The notes below the pieces were generated by a model. It had not been told where the DNA came from and searched no databases. It saw nothing but the letters and a program-made list of their open reading frames with translations. A stretch of 64,000 nucleotides of DNA, from NCBI RefSeq assembly GCF_947496385.1, contig NZ_CANMCP010000001.1:124001-188000 (forward strand). The letters run 5' to 3'. Below, in pieces: positions 18,734 to 29,781 of the stretch; position 1 is the stretch's first letter, and each line of letters starts with the position of its first letter. The translations under genes and the position numbers were made by a program. This DNA is from an uncultured Croceicoccus sp. Lineage in GTDB: Bacteria > Pseudomonadota > Alphaproteobacteria > Sphingomonadales > Sphingomonadaceae.

Positions 18734-19606
18734 ATGAATTATGTGCAAACCTTGCAGGAACAGGTGAACGGCATGGTGCGCGGCGTGGTGGCCGCGCTGC
18801 CGAATATCGCCGTGGCGCTGATCGTGCTGGTGATCACGTGGATCGTGGCGCGGTTCGCCGTGCGCATCGCCGACAGGTTGACGGGGCGGACCCATTTGCG
18901 GCCCAGTCTTCAGAACCTGGTCGAGACGCTGGTGCGGCTGGCGATCTGGCTCGTCGGGTTCATGATCGCGATGACCATCATGCTGCCCGGGCTGGATCCG
19001 GCGGGGCTGGTCGCGGGGCTGGGCGTGGGTGCGCTCGCCGTGGGTTTCGCGTTTCAGGATATTTTCGAGAATTTCCTCGCCGGCGTGCTCATCATGCTGC
19101 GCGAGAAGATGCGCATGGGCGACATCATCGAGGTCGAGGGCGTGCTCGGCCGGGTGGAGCACATCACCTTGCGCGAAACCCATATCCGCCAGCTCAGCAA
19201 CGAGCTTACGATCATGCCCAATTCGATGATCTTCAAGAACGCGGTGAAAATCCTGACCGATGCGGACATGCGCCGGGACGAACTCATCGTGGGCGTGTCC
19301 TATGACAGCGACCTGGAACAGTCGGAGGCCGTCATCCGCAAGGCGTTCGAGGGGATCGAGGGTGTCGTTGCCGACAAGCCGATCCTGATCTTCGCGCGCG
19401 AATTCAACTCCAGCTCCATCGATTTTCAGGTGCAGTGGTGGAGCGAGTCCAAGCCGCGCGACATGCGCGAGGTGAAGCATCACGTCGTCATGGCGATCAA
19501 GCGCGCGCTGGACGACGCCGGGATCGAGATCCCGTTCCCCTACGTCACCAACACGTTCAAGGAGCCGCTCTCGCTCCACCGCGCGGACAACGACACGGCG
19601 GCCTGA
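18734..19606 (+). CDS. Small-conductance mechanosensitive channel (MscS family)
   Basis: 290 residues, about the size of E. coli MscS (286). Three N-terminal membrane helices are visible at about 20-44, 64-88 and 92-122. The third is the pore helix, with GLGVGALAVGFAFQDIFENFLAG. A cytoplasmic beta domain (MGDIIEVEGVLGRVEHITLRET) and an alpha/beta C-terminal vestibule domain follow. It releases solutes during osmotic downshock. Monocistronic, ended by a strong bidirectional terminator. Confidence 0.92.
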   Translation: MNYVQTLQEQVNGMVRGVVAALPNIAVALIVLVITWIVARFAVRIADRLTGRTHLRPSLQNLVETLVRLAIWLVGFMIAMTIMLPGLDPAGLVAGLGVGALAVGFAFQDIFENFLAGVLIMLREKMRMGDIIEVEGVLGRVEHITLRETHIRQLSNELTIMPNSMIFKNAVKILTDADMRRDELIVGVSYDSDLEQSEAVIRKAFEGIEGVVADKPILIFAREFNSSSIDFQVQWWSESKPRDMREVKHHVVMAIKRALDDAGIEIPFPYVTNTFKEPLSLHRADNDTAA

Positions 19607-19630
19607 CCGCGCCCCGCACCGCCGCCACGC

Positions 19631-19673
19631 AAAAAGGGCCGGGACCGCATGGGCTGCGGTCCCGGCCCTTTTT
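19631..19673. terminator. Bidirectional terminator, 19-bp perfect stem
   Basis: Arms 19631-19649 and 19655-19673 are perfect inverted repeats around a 5-nt loop, beginning with A5 and ending with T5. It serves mscS (+) and the PRC-barrel gene (-). Confidence 0.95.
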
Positions 19674-19699
19674 CATGATGGGCGATGGCCCGTCCGGGT

Positions 19700-19990
19700 T
19701 CAGGCCGGACGGCGCACCTTCGCGTAATCGGTGCGCGATGCCGCGCCGCCATCGTGGTAGATCACCGCATTGTCGGTGATTTCAAGGTCGTCGACGGACA
19801 CGATGCGCCCATCCTCGAGCCGGACGGCGGCGACATGTTCATGGGTTTTGTCGACCAGCATGTCCTCGATCTTGCCATAGCTTGCGCCGGCGGGGTCGAC
19901 GACATTGTGGCCGCGAATGTCCTGCTTGTCATGGACGAGCTGCCAGGAACTCAATTCCTCCAGCTCTCCGAAACGGTCGTTGTCATGCAT
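19700..19990 (-). CDS. PRC-barrel-like small protein
   Basis: 96 residues, soluble. It reads as a PRC-barrel/YmxH-like beta domain: WQLVHDKQDIRGHNVVDPAGASYGKIEDMLVDKTHEHVAAVRLEDGR, a recognition site-strand-turn pattern shared with the DUF2171 proteins in this window. PRC-barrels act in stress proteins, RNA processing and photosynthetic complexes. It is the second gene after 20026-20550, 35 bp downstream on the same strand, and shares that gene's candidate EcfG promoter. AAGGATA precedes the ATG at 19990. The role is unknown; stress adaptation is an inference from context. Confidence 0.78.
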   Translation of the reverse strand: MHDNDRFGELEELSSWQLVHDKQDIRGHNVVDPAGASYGKIEDMLVDKTHEHVAAVRLEDGRIVSVDDLEITDNAVIYHDGGAASRTDYAKVRRPA

Positions 19991-20025
19991 GGTGCTTATC
20001 CTTTGATTGCGCGTGTATGCGGCGT

Positions 20026-20550
20026 TCAGGCTTCATCGATGATGTCGATGTTCGCCTCGTCGACGATCATGAACACGTCTTGATCGGCCAGCACGTTGCG
20101 CGTGTCTTCGTCGAGGGGAACGCCCTCCACATCGGTCATTTCGCCGGCTTCGCGGATGGTGCCACCCGAAACGCTGAGACGCTGACCCGGATTGATGTCG
20201 AGCGGGACTTCGCGCGGTTCGTCGATGATGAGCGCAAAGATACGCGCGCCATCGTTCTCGACCCAGAAACCGCGATCGGTCAGCGGACCGCCGACGTCGA
20301 CTTCGCCGGTGAATTCCTGCCCGATATAGGCTTGCGGATTGGCGGCGATGGCGGCGATGGTCATCTCCGACGCCATCGTGGGCGTCGCGGTGTCGACCGT
20401 CTCCGAAACCTCGGTATCGGTCGTCAGCATCTCGACGTCGTCATCGTCATCCGCCAGAATCCACCACAGGATAAGGGCACCCAGAATCAGGGCCAGCAAT
20501 ATCCAAAGCCACGATTTCGATGATTTTTTCTCGACGGGAATTTCCGCCAT
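20026..20550 (-). CDS. Membrane-anchored protein, divergent paralogue of the 4417 gene
   Basis: 174 residues. A short charged start (MAEIPVEKKSSKS) leads into one membrane helix (about 14-32), then an acidic Asp/Thr-rich linker. A C-terminal beta-rich domain (about 65-172) contains YIGQEFTGEVDVGGPLTDRGFWVENDG and LSVSGGTIREAGEM and looks OB-like. The protein at 4417-5016 has the same helix-acidic linker-beta domain plan, so the two are probably diverged paralogues. CAGGAGG upstream supports the ATG at 20550. A candidate EcfG promoter lies about 50 bp upstream. It is the first gene of a two-gene unit with the PRC-barrel protein. Function unknown. Confidence 0.75.
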   Translation of the reverse strand: MAEIPVEKKSSKSWLWILLALILGALILWWILADDDDDVEMLTTDTEVSETVDTATPTMASEMTIAAIAANPQAYIGQEFTGEVDVGGPLTDRGFWVENDGARIFALIIDEPREVPLDINPGQRLSVSGGTIREAGEMTDVEGVPLDEDTRNVLADQDVFMIVDEANIDIIDEA

Positions 20551-20598
20551 GGTGTGTCCTCCTGTTTGCCGCGCAGAACTGTCTGCGCATGAAGGTTA

Positions 20599-20623
20599 AG
20601 CGAACAGAAAGGTTTATCGTTCC
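20599..20623 (-). promoter_or_regulatory. Candidate EcfG-type promoter (GGAAC-N16-CGCT)
   Basis: On the - strand GGAAC (20623-20619) is followed after exactly 16 nt by CGCT (20602-20599), about 50 bp upstream of the start at 20550. One base differs from the CGTT -10 consensus. It would drive the membrane-anchored protein and PRC-barrel genes. Confidence 0.6.
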
Positions 20624-20664
20624 GATTTTCGTAAAATGCGTCCGGCGGAGGGGGCCCGTGACGC

Positions 20665-22383
20665 CTATCGCCGGGTGAGGTCGCGCACTCTTTCGCGCAC
20701 GGGCATGGCCGCGTCCGCCGCACCGATCCAGCGTTCCAGCGCATCGACGTCGACCGGGCCGATCACCGTGTCGCGGCCTGCCTCGAACGTGGTAAATCCA
20801 TCGCCGCCCCCTGCGAGGAAGCTGTTCATCGTCACGCGATAGGCGGCATCGGGGTCGATCGCCCGCCCGTTCAGCATGGGATCGACCACGCGCCGTCCTT
20901 CGGGTGCCGCGCGGTCGAAGCCATAGGTGAACCCTTGCGATACCGACAGCAGTTCGGCCCGGTCGCCGCGGAACTGCTGCTCCAGAATGGCGAGCAATTG
21001 CGCCCCGGTGAACGTCTTCGTGACGAGCGTGTTGCCGAACGGCTGGCTCGTGTAGATATCGCCGAAGGTCACCGCGCCGTCCGCCCCCGGCGTGATCGGC
21101 GCGCGTACGCCGCCCGCATTCATGAAGGCGATCTCCGCCCCGCTATCGCGCGTCGCTGCAAGCTGCGCATCGGCGATGACGAGGCCCAGCATCCGCGTGT
21201 CGAGCGCACCCGAAAGCCGCCCCACCACCCGTTCCGAAGCAGACCGCGCCGCATCGACATAGCGCGCGACATAGGCCGCGATCCCCGCATCGGCGGCAAA
21301 GGCGGGAAGGGCGGCATCCCGCCCGTCGCCATCGGCATTCTGCACCACGATATTATGCGCATCGGTCACATGGGCGGTGCCGTTCGCCGCGTCGATGGAC
21401 AGCGCAATATCGGTGAGCATCGTCCCGCGCGAACCCGCGCTCGTGACCCAGAACGGACGCGCGGGATCGACCTTCGCATAATCGCAGACATAGGCATTGT
21501 GCGTATGCCCCGACAGAACGAGGTCGACGCGCGGGTCGAGCCTGTCCAATATGCCGCGAAGATCGCCCGACAAGGCGCCGCAATTGCCGTCGTCGAACCC
21601 TTCGGAATTGACCAGCCCCTGGTGGATGGACACGATGATCGCATCGGCGCCCTCGGCCTCGATGGCCGGGATGAGTGCGTTGATCGTCTCCGCCTCGTCG
21701 CGAAAGGTAAGGCCCGCAACCCCGCCCGGACTGACGAGCGAGGGCGTCCCCTCGAGCGTGAGACCGATGACCGCAATGGCGATTTCATCCGCGCCGCTGC
21801 CGAACCGGCGGATGGCATAGGCCGGGAACAGAGTGCCCCCGTCCGCCGTCGCGACATTCGCGGCGAGGAAACCGAAATCGGCGCCTGCGAAATCGGGCTC
21901 CACCGCGCAGGGCGTGCGCAGCGTGTGCACCGCGCATCCGCCATCCGCTATGCGGCGCAATTCGTCGGCGCCCCGGTCGAATTCGTGATTGCCGACCGCG
22001 TTGAAGTCGAGCCCGATCCGGTTCATCGCGCCGATCGTCGGTTCGTCGAGGAAGAGCGAGGAGGCAAGCGGGCTCGCGCTGATGAGGTCGCCGGCCGAAA
22101 TGACGAGGCTGTATTCGTCTTGCGCGCGCAAAGCATTGACCGCGCTGGCGAGATAGGCGGCGCCCCCTGCGGGCAGGCTGCGTTCCTGGCCGTCGGGCGT
22201 CGTCACGACGAGCGGGCGGGGCTGCGGCTCCAGATTGCCGTGAAAATCGTTGAGCCCGACGATGCGCACCGTCACCGGCGCGGCGGACGTGGCGGCGGCG
22301 GACGTGGCGGGCGAGGATTGCGGCACCGTCGCACAGGCGGACAGGGCAAGCGCGGCGGTCGTGGCGAGGAGAATGCGTGTCAT
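20665..22383 (-). CDS. 5'-nucleotidase/UshA-like metallophosphatase lipoprotein
   Basis: 572 residues. The signal ends in a lipobox (ALALSAC), so it is probably anchored to a membrane facing the periplasm. The N-terminal metallophosphoesterase domain has LNDFHGNLEP, GDLISASP, GNHEFDRG and SGHTHN, the usual dimetal ligands. The C-terminal 5'-nucleotidase domain has NAGGVRAPI, TSQPFGNTLV and a GGDGFTTF substrate loop. It should split nucleotides or sugar nucleotides to scavenge nucleosides and phosphate. The start MTRILLATT at 22383 begins the signal peptide. It is followed leftward by the FN3K operon on the same strand, with a 41-bp gap. Confidence 0.9.
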   Translation of the reverse strand: MTRILLATTAALALSACATVPQSSPATSAAATSAAPVTVRIVGLNDFHGNLEPQPRPLVVTTPDGQERSLPAGGAAYLASAVNALRAQDEYSLVISAGDLISASPLASSLFLDEPTIGAMNRIGLDFNAVGNHEFDRGADELRRIADGGCAVHTLRTPCAVEPDFAGADFGFLAANVATADGGTLFPAYAIRRFGSGADEIAIAVIGLTLEGTPSLVSPGGVAGLTFRDEAETINALIPAIEAEGADAIIVSIHQGLVNSEGFDDGNCGALSGDLRGILDRLDPRVDLVLSGHTHNAYVCDYAKVDPARPFWVTSAGSRGTMLTDIALSIDAANGTAHVTDAHNIVVQNADGDGRDAALPAFAADAGIAAYVARYVDAARSASERVVGRLSGALDTRMLGLVIADAQLAATRDSGAEIAFMNAGGVRAPITPGADGAVTFGDIYTSQPFGNTLVTKTFTGAQLLAILEQQFRGDRAELLSVSQGFTYGFDRAAPEGRRVVDPMLNGRAIDPDAAYRVTMNSFLAGGGDGFTTFEAGRDTVIGPVDVDALERWIGAADAAMPVRERVRDLTRR

Positions 22384-22424
22384 GCCGCCGGGTTTAGCGC
22401 GGCAATCTGACCGTGCAATGACGA

Positions 22425-23231
22425 TCACGCGCCCAGGTCGGACAATTCCCGTTCCACCCCGACGCGATAGGACGCCCCGAACAGACGCAGATGGACAAGC
22501 AGCGGCCAGAGCCGGTAACAGCCGAGCCGCGCGCGCCAGCCCGGCTCAGGTTCCATCGCGTCGAAAAACCGGTCCGGCGGCGCATTGAACAGCGTGAGCA
22601 TGGCCCAGTCGACCTCGCGGTGGCCGATATGGCAAGCCGGATCGATCAGCGTGCACGCCCCGTCGCCGCCCACCATGACATTGCCGCCCCAAAGATCGCC
22701 GTGCAGCAAAGCCGCATCGGGGCGCGCGGGCAGGACGTCGCCGATGCGCGCGCATAGCGCCGCGATCCTGTCGCCAAGCGCGGTGTCCACGTGGGAGAGA
22801 TGCGGCCGAAGCCGCCGCTCCGCCCAGAATTGCGGCCAGTCGTCGCAGCGCGCATTGGCGATACCGACCGCGCCAAAGGCATGGTCCCGGTCCCAGCCAT
22901 AGCGCTCATCCACCGGCCGGTGCAGCAGCGACAATTGCGCGGCAAGGTCGTCCCACGCCCCGCCGTCGAGCCGGCCCGTTCCATCCTCGTGCGAGAGGAT
23001 CATCCATTCCCCCTCGCACGCGACCACATCGGGCACGCGCACGCCGGTCCTGCCCATGCGGCGCAGCATGTCCGCTTCTGCCGCGACATTTCCGGCCTGT
23101 TTCGCCACGAAAGACGCGCCATCCGGCATCGTCACGCAGAATACCGCCGACAGATCGCCGCCCGAAAGCGGGCGCATCTCCGCAGGCGTCTGACCCAGCA
23201 GGCGCGCCACCGCCCGTTCGGGCATGCTCAT
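22425..23231 (-). CDS. Fructosamine/ribulosamine-3-kinase family protein
   Basis: 268 residues. FN3K enzymes phosphorylate sugar adducts on protein amino groups at O3, making them unstable, so the damaged protein is repaired. Motifs: LSGGDLSAVF near the start, the catalytic LLHGDLWGGNVM loop, and LIDPACHIGHREVDWAML (metal-binding Asp plus the family GHRE). Bacterial members act mainly on ribulosamines and erythrulosamines. The ATG at 23231 overlaps the TGA of the phosphatase gene (ATGA), indicating translational coupling. It is the third gene of an osmC / LMW phosphatase / FN3K unit. Confidence 0.88.
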   Translation of the reverse strand: MSMPERAVARLLGQTPAEMRPLSGGDLSAVFCVTMPDGASFVAKQAGNVAAEADMLRRMGRTGVRVPDVVACEGEWMILSHEDGTGRLDGGAWDDLAAQLSLLHRPVDERYGWDRDHAFGAVGIANARCDDWPQFWAERRLRPHLSHVDTALGDRIAALCARIGDVLPARPDAALLHGDLWGGNVMVGGDGACTLIDPACHIGHREVDWAMLTLFNAPPDRFFDAMEPEPGWRARLGCYRLWPLLVHLRLFGASYRVGVERELSDLGA

Positions 23232-23695
23232 CCCTGCAATTGCGCGACCAGCGCACGGGCCGCTTCGTGCACATCGTCCCATGTCGTTACGAACCCGTCG
23301 GGTCCTCCGAAATAGGGATCGGCCACCGGCTGTCCGCGCTTGTCCGGCACCACGTCCATCAACATGCCGAGTTTCGCGGTGCCATCGGCGGGGCGAATGG
23401 ATTCCAGCACTTCGAGATTGGCTTCGTCGAGGGCGAAGACATGGGTGAACGTGCGGAAATCATCCTCCGTCACCTGTCGTCCCTTGTACGCGCTGATGTC
23501 GATATCGTGCGTTTTGGCCTGCTCGATCGAGCGGGGATCGGGCGGGTCGCCGACGTGCCAGTTGCCGGTGCCCGCCGAATCCGCCTCCGCGTCGAGCCCG
23601 GCGCGTTCCGCCTCGGCGCGGAATGCCGCCTCCGCGAGCGGAGAGCGACATATGTTGCCGAGGCAGACGAAAAGAACCTTGGGACGCTGGCTCAA
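23228..23695 (-). CDS. Low-molecular-weight protein tyrosine phosphatase family protein
   Basis: 155 residues. The signature loop is VCLGNICRSP, with catalytic C11 and R17 (CX5R), and the general-acid region is DPYFGG near the C-terminus. The start is TTG at 23695, which overlaps the osmC stop (TTGA), with GGAGCG upstream; no ATG is available near the family start SQRPKVLFV. LMW phosphatases are usually read as tyrosine phosphatases. Next to FN3K, a role as a ribulosamine-5-phosphatase that feeds the kinase is attractive, because human LMW-PTP-A is reported to have that activity. Confidence 0.88.
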   Translation of the reverse strand: MSQRPKVLFVCLGNICRSPLAEAAFRAEAERAGLDAEADSAGTGNWHVGDPPDPRSIEQAKTHDIDISAYKGRQVTEDDFRTFTHVFALDEANLEVLESIRPADGTAKLGMLMDVVPDKRGQPVADPYFGGPDGFVTTWDDVHEAARALVAQLQG

Positions 23696-24117
23696 GATTG
23701 AAGCGTCCGCTCCAGCGTGATCTCGCAATTGAGCAGCTTGGAAATGGGGCAGCCCGCCTTGGTGCCGTCGGTGATTTCCTCGAACTTGTCCTGCGCAAGC
23801 CCCTCGACCTTCGCCGTCAGCGACAGCGCGGATTTCGACACCTTGAACCCGTCGCCATCCTTTTCCAGCGTGACGGTGCATTCGGTGTCGAGCTGACCAT
23901 CCTCGTACCCCGCCTTCGCGAGGGCGAAGCTGGTGGCCATGGTAAAGCACGACGCATGGGCGGCGGCGATCATTTCCTCGGGGTTGGTGCCGGGCTTGTC
24001 CTCGAACCGCGTGTTGAAGCCATAGGGCGCATCGACCGATCCGCTCTTCGTGGCGACATGGCCGAGCCCGTCCTTGCCGAGGCCCTTGTACTGTGCGGTT
24101 GCCGTGTTGGTCGTCAT
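23692..24117 (-). CDS. OsmC-family peroxidase
   Basis: 141 residues. It reduces organic hydroperoxides in the cytoplasm. The two reactive cysteines are C57 (HASCFTM) and C123 (AGCPISKLLNCEI), and the Glu of PEEMIAAAHASC fits the OsmC subgroup. The ATG at 24117 has AAGGAAAACG upstream; the longer upstream frame runs into gyrB antisense. It is the first gene of a tightly overlapping three-gene operon with the LMW phosphatase and FN3K, which suggests damage repair or redox defence. Confidence 0.92.
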   Translation of the reverse strand: MTTNTATAQYKGLGKDGLGHVATKSGSVDAPYGFNTRFEDKPGTNPEEMIAAAHASCFTMATSFALAKAGYEDGQLDTECTVTLEKDGDGFKVSKSALSLTAKVEGLAQDKFEEITDGTKAGCPISKLLNCEITLERTLQS

Positions 24118-24215
24118 ACTCGTTTTCCTTCGATTGGGGTTTACCCACACAACCGAGGAAACCGCCGCCCGTTCCGCCATTCGCCACGAGGCGGGCGGCG
24201 GAACGGGCAGACCGA

Positions 24216-27587
<3,372 letters not shown>

Positions 27588-27589
27588 GC

Positions 27590-27641
27590 AAAAACCCGCC
27601 GCCTGCGTCCCGGCGATCCGGGGGCGAGGCGGCAGGTTTTT
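27590..27641. terminator. Terminator between ZIP-like gene and the 31-residue gene
   Basis: Arms 27590-27603 and 27628-27641 pair over 14 bp with one mismatch, with A5/T5 at the ends, so it can act in both directions for the two convergent genes. Confidence 0.8.
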
Positions 27642-27648
27642 GAAACGG

Positions 27649-27744
27649 TCAGATCAGCGTGGCGGTAAAGAACAGCCCGCTGGCCGAAGCCGCGACGATC
27701 ACGCCGCAAAGCGGACCGGCAAGGTTGAGTGCGATGTTTCGCAT
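27649..27744 (-). CDS. 31-residue hydrophobic membrane peptide
   Basis: Sequence pattern: [11 protein letters not shown] at the start, then a single hydrophobic helix ([15 protein letters not shown]) to the end. A good ribosome binding site (CAGGAGACATTCC) stands directly before the ATG at 27744, and a terminator follows 8 bp after the stop. These signals make it a credible small membrane protein. The open frame continues upstream to 27885 but without a proper start. A structured region (27802-27880) lies in its leader. Function unknown; small single-pass peptides often modulate a larger membrane protein. Confidence 0.55.
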   Translation of the reverse strand: MRNIALNLAGPLCGVIVAASASGLFFTATLI

Positions 27745-27801
27745 GGAATGTCTCCTGTTGGCATGAAAGCCTTCAGCGCATCCGTTTCCCAAAAAGGTGA
27801 A

Positions 27802-27880
27802 GGGCGGCGGGACCGGGAACTTGGGGGTCTTCCCGGTGCGTGCCCCGTGGGGGACTGGGGAGAACAGGGCGCCGCCGCCC
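27802..27880. other. Structured intergenic element, possible leader or sRNA
   Basis: A 79-nt element with an outer stem (27802-27810 with 27872-27880, 9 bp perfect). It encloses one inner hairpin (27812-27819 with 27830-27837, 8 bp perfect) and a small CCCC/GGGG stem near 27843-27852. It lies upstream of guaA on the + strand and upstream of the 31-residue gene on the - strand; the active strand is unknown. No known riboswitch class was recognised. Confidence 0.4.
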
Positions 27881-27920
27881 GACAAGGAGGCATTTATTGC
27901 GGCGAGGTTACAATCGCAAA

Positions 27921-27954
27921 TGCGAAAGTAACATTATTGCTTGCAACTTTCGCA
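27921..27954. promoter_or_regulatory. 9-bp inverted repeat upstream of guaA
   Basis: TGCGAAAGT (27921-27929) and ACTTTCGCA (27946-27954) are perfect inverted repeats, 16 bp apart, 73 bp before the guaA start, in a locally AT-rich patch. It is a candidate operator; the regulator is unknown. Confidence 0.4.
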
Positions 27955-28026
27955 ATCGTTCTGCGTCCCGATCGCCGGACGCACCGCGCGCTGGACAGAT
28001 GCGGGACGGCTTTCTATCGCGCGCCC

Positions 28027-29613
28027 ATGCCCGATACTTTGACAGATTCGACCACCGACGACACCATCCTGATCGTCGATTTCGGAAGCCAGGTGACGCA
28101 GCTCATCGCGCGCCGCGTCCGCGAGGCGGGCGTCTATTCCGAAATCGCGCCGTTCACGCAGGCTGCGGAGGCGTTCGCCCGGATGAAGCCGAAGGGCATC
28201 ATCCTCTCCGGCAGCCCCGCCAGCGTGCCGGGCGAAGGCAGCCCCCGCGCGCCGCAGGCACTGTTCGAGGCGGGCATCCCCATCCTCGGCATCTGTTACG
28301 GGCAGCAGGTCATGACGAAGCAGCTGGGCGGCGAGGTGCGGCCCGGCCACGAAACCGGCGAGGGCGGCGAATTCGGGCGCGCGTTCCTCACCGTGACGGA
28401 AAAATGCGCTTTGTTCGACGGCCTGTGGCAGGTCGGCGAACGGCATCAGGTCTGGATGAGCCACGGCGACAAGGTGACCGAGTTCGCCCCCGGTTTCGAG
28501 ATCGTCGCGACCAGCGATGGCGCCCCCTTCGCCGTGATCGCGGATGAAAGCCGGCGTTTCTACGGCACGCAGTTCCATCCCGAGGTCATTCACACGCCCG
28601 ATGGCGGCCGGCTGATCGCCAATTTCGTGCGCCATGTCTGCGGCTGTGCGGGCGACTGGACCATGGCGGAATTCCGCCGCACGAAGATCGCCGAAATCCG
28701 CGAACAGGTCGGCGACGGCAAGGTGATCTGCGGCTTGTCGGGCGGGGTCGATTCGGCCGTCGCCGCCGTGCTCATCCACGAGGCGATCGGCGATCAGCTG
28801 ACCTGCGTGTTCGTCGACCATGGCCTGATGCGCATGGGGGAGGCGGAGCAGGTCGTCTCGCTCTTCCGCGGGGCGTATAACATTCCGCTGGTGCACCGCG
28901 ACGTGTCGGCCCTGTTCCTGAACGGGTTGAAGGGCGTCACCGACCCGGAGGCCAAGCGCAAGTTCATCGGCAAGACCTTCATCGACGTGTTCGAGGACGA
29001 GGCGAAGAAGATCGGCGGCGCCGATTTCCTCGCGCAGGGCACGCTCTATCCCGATGTCATCGAAAGCGTGTCGTTTACCGGCGGGCCGAGCGTCACGATC
29101 AAGAGCCACCACAATGTCGGCGGCCTGCCCGAACGCATGAACATGCAACTGGTCGAACCCTTGCGCGAATTGTTCAAGGACGAAGTGCGCGACCTTGGCC
29201 GCGAACTCGGTCTGCCCGATGTGTTCGTCGGGCGCCATCCGTTCCCTGGACCGGGCCTCGCCATCCGCATTCCGGGCGAGGTCACGCGCGAACGTTGCGA
29301 CATCCTGCGCAAGGCGGACACGATCTACCTCGAGGAAATCCGCAATGCCGGGCTGTACGATGCGATCTGGCAGGCATTCGCCGTGCTGCTCCCCGTGCGG
29401 ACCGTCGGCGTGATGGGCGACAGCCGCACCTATGACAGCGTGTGCGCCCTTCGCGCGGTGACCAGCACCGACGGCATGACGGCGGATGTGTACCCCTTCG
29501 ACAGCGCGTTCCTGTCCGCGACCGCCACGCGCATCGTGAACGAGGTGCAGGGCATCAACCGGGTGGTCTACGACTATACCTCCAAGCCCCCCGGCACGAT
29601 CGAATGGGAGTGA
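28027..29613 (+). CDS. guaA: GMP synthase (glutamine-hydrolysing)
   Basis: 528 residues. It converts XMP to GMP in purine synthesis. The N-terminal glutamine amidotransferase domain has the nucleophile C90 (GICYGQQ) and the FHPE His/Glu pair. The ATP-pyrophosphatase domain has the P-loop CGLSGGVDS. The C-terminal dimerisation domain has [11 protein letters not shown] and ends KPPGTIEWE, the typical family ending. The ATG at 28027 fits the family length (about 520). The stop codon is the first base of a tandem hairpin repeat. Confidence 0.96.
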   Translation: MPDTLTDSTTDDTILIVDFGSQVTQLIARRVREAGVYSEIAPFTQAAEAFARMKPKGIILSGSPASVPGEGSPRAPQALFEAGIPILGICYGQQVMTKQLGGEVRPGHETGEGGEFGRAFLTVTEKCALFDGLWQVGERHQVWMSHGDKVTEFAPGFEIVATSDGAPFAVIADESRRFYGTQFHPEVIHTPDGGRLIANFVRHVCGCAGDWTMAEFRRTKIAEIREQVGDGKVICGLSGGVDSAVAAVLIHEAIGDQLTCVFVDHGLMRMGEAEQVVSLFRGAYNIPLVHRDVSALFLNGLKGVTDPEAKRKFIGKTFIDVFEDEAKKIGGADFLAQGTLYPDVIESVSFTGGPSVTIKSHHNVGGLPERMNMQLVEPLRELFKDEVRDLGRELGLPDVFVGRHPFPGPGLAIRIPGEVTRERCDILRKADTIYLEEIRNAGLYDAIWQAFAVLLPVRTVGVMGDSRTYDSVCALRAVTSTDGMTADVYPFDSAFLSATATRIVNEVQGINRVVYDYTSKPPGTIEWE

Positions 29614-29747
29614 CGCCAGACACGCCATGACGCGGGGCGTCATGGCGGCAGCGTCACTCGCGAGCGATAGCGAAGCGCAAAACGCCAGACACGCCATGAC
29701 GCGGGGCGTCATGGCGGCAGCGTCACTCGCGAGCGATAGCGAAGCGC
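29613..29747 (+). repeat. Tandem 66-bp hairpin repeat, two copies
   Basis: Copy 1 is 29613-29678 and copy 2 is 29682-29747, with a 69-bp period and apparently identical sequence. Each copy carries a perfect 11-bp stem (CGCCATGACGC/GCGTCATGGCG, 3-nt loop) and a CTCGCGAGCGATAGCGAAGCGC tail that is itself partly palindromic. It begins at the guaA stop codon and ends 34 bp before nth. It may act as a terminator or a REP-like element. Confidence 0.8.
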
Positions 29748-29781
29748 GGAACCGGGCCGACGCTGGTCGATTGATGCGGCG

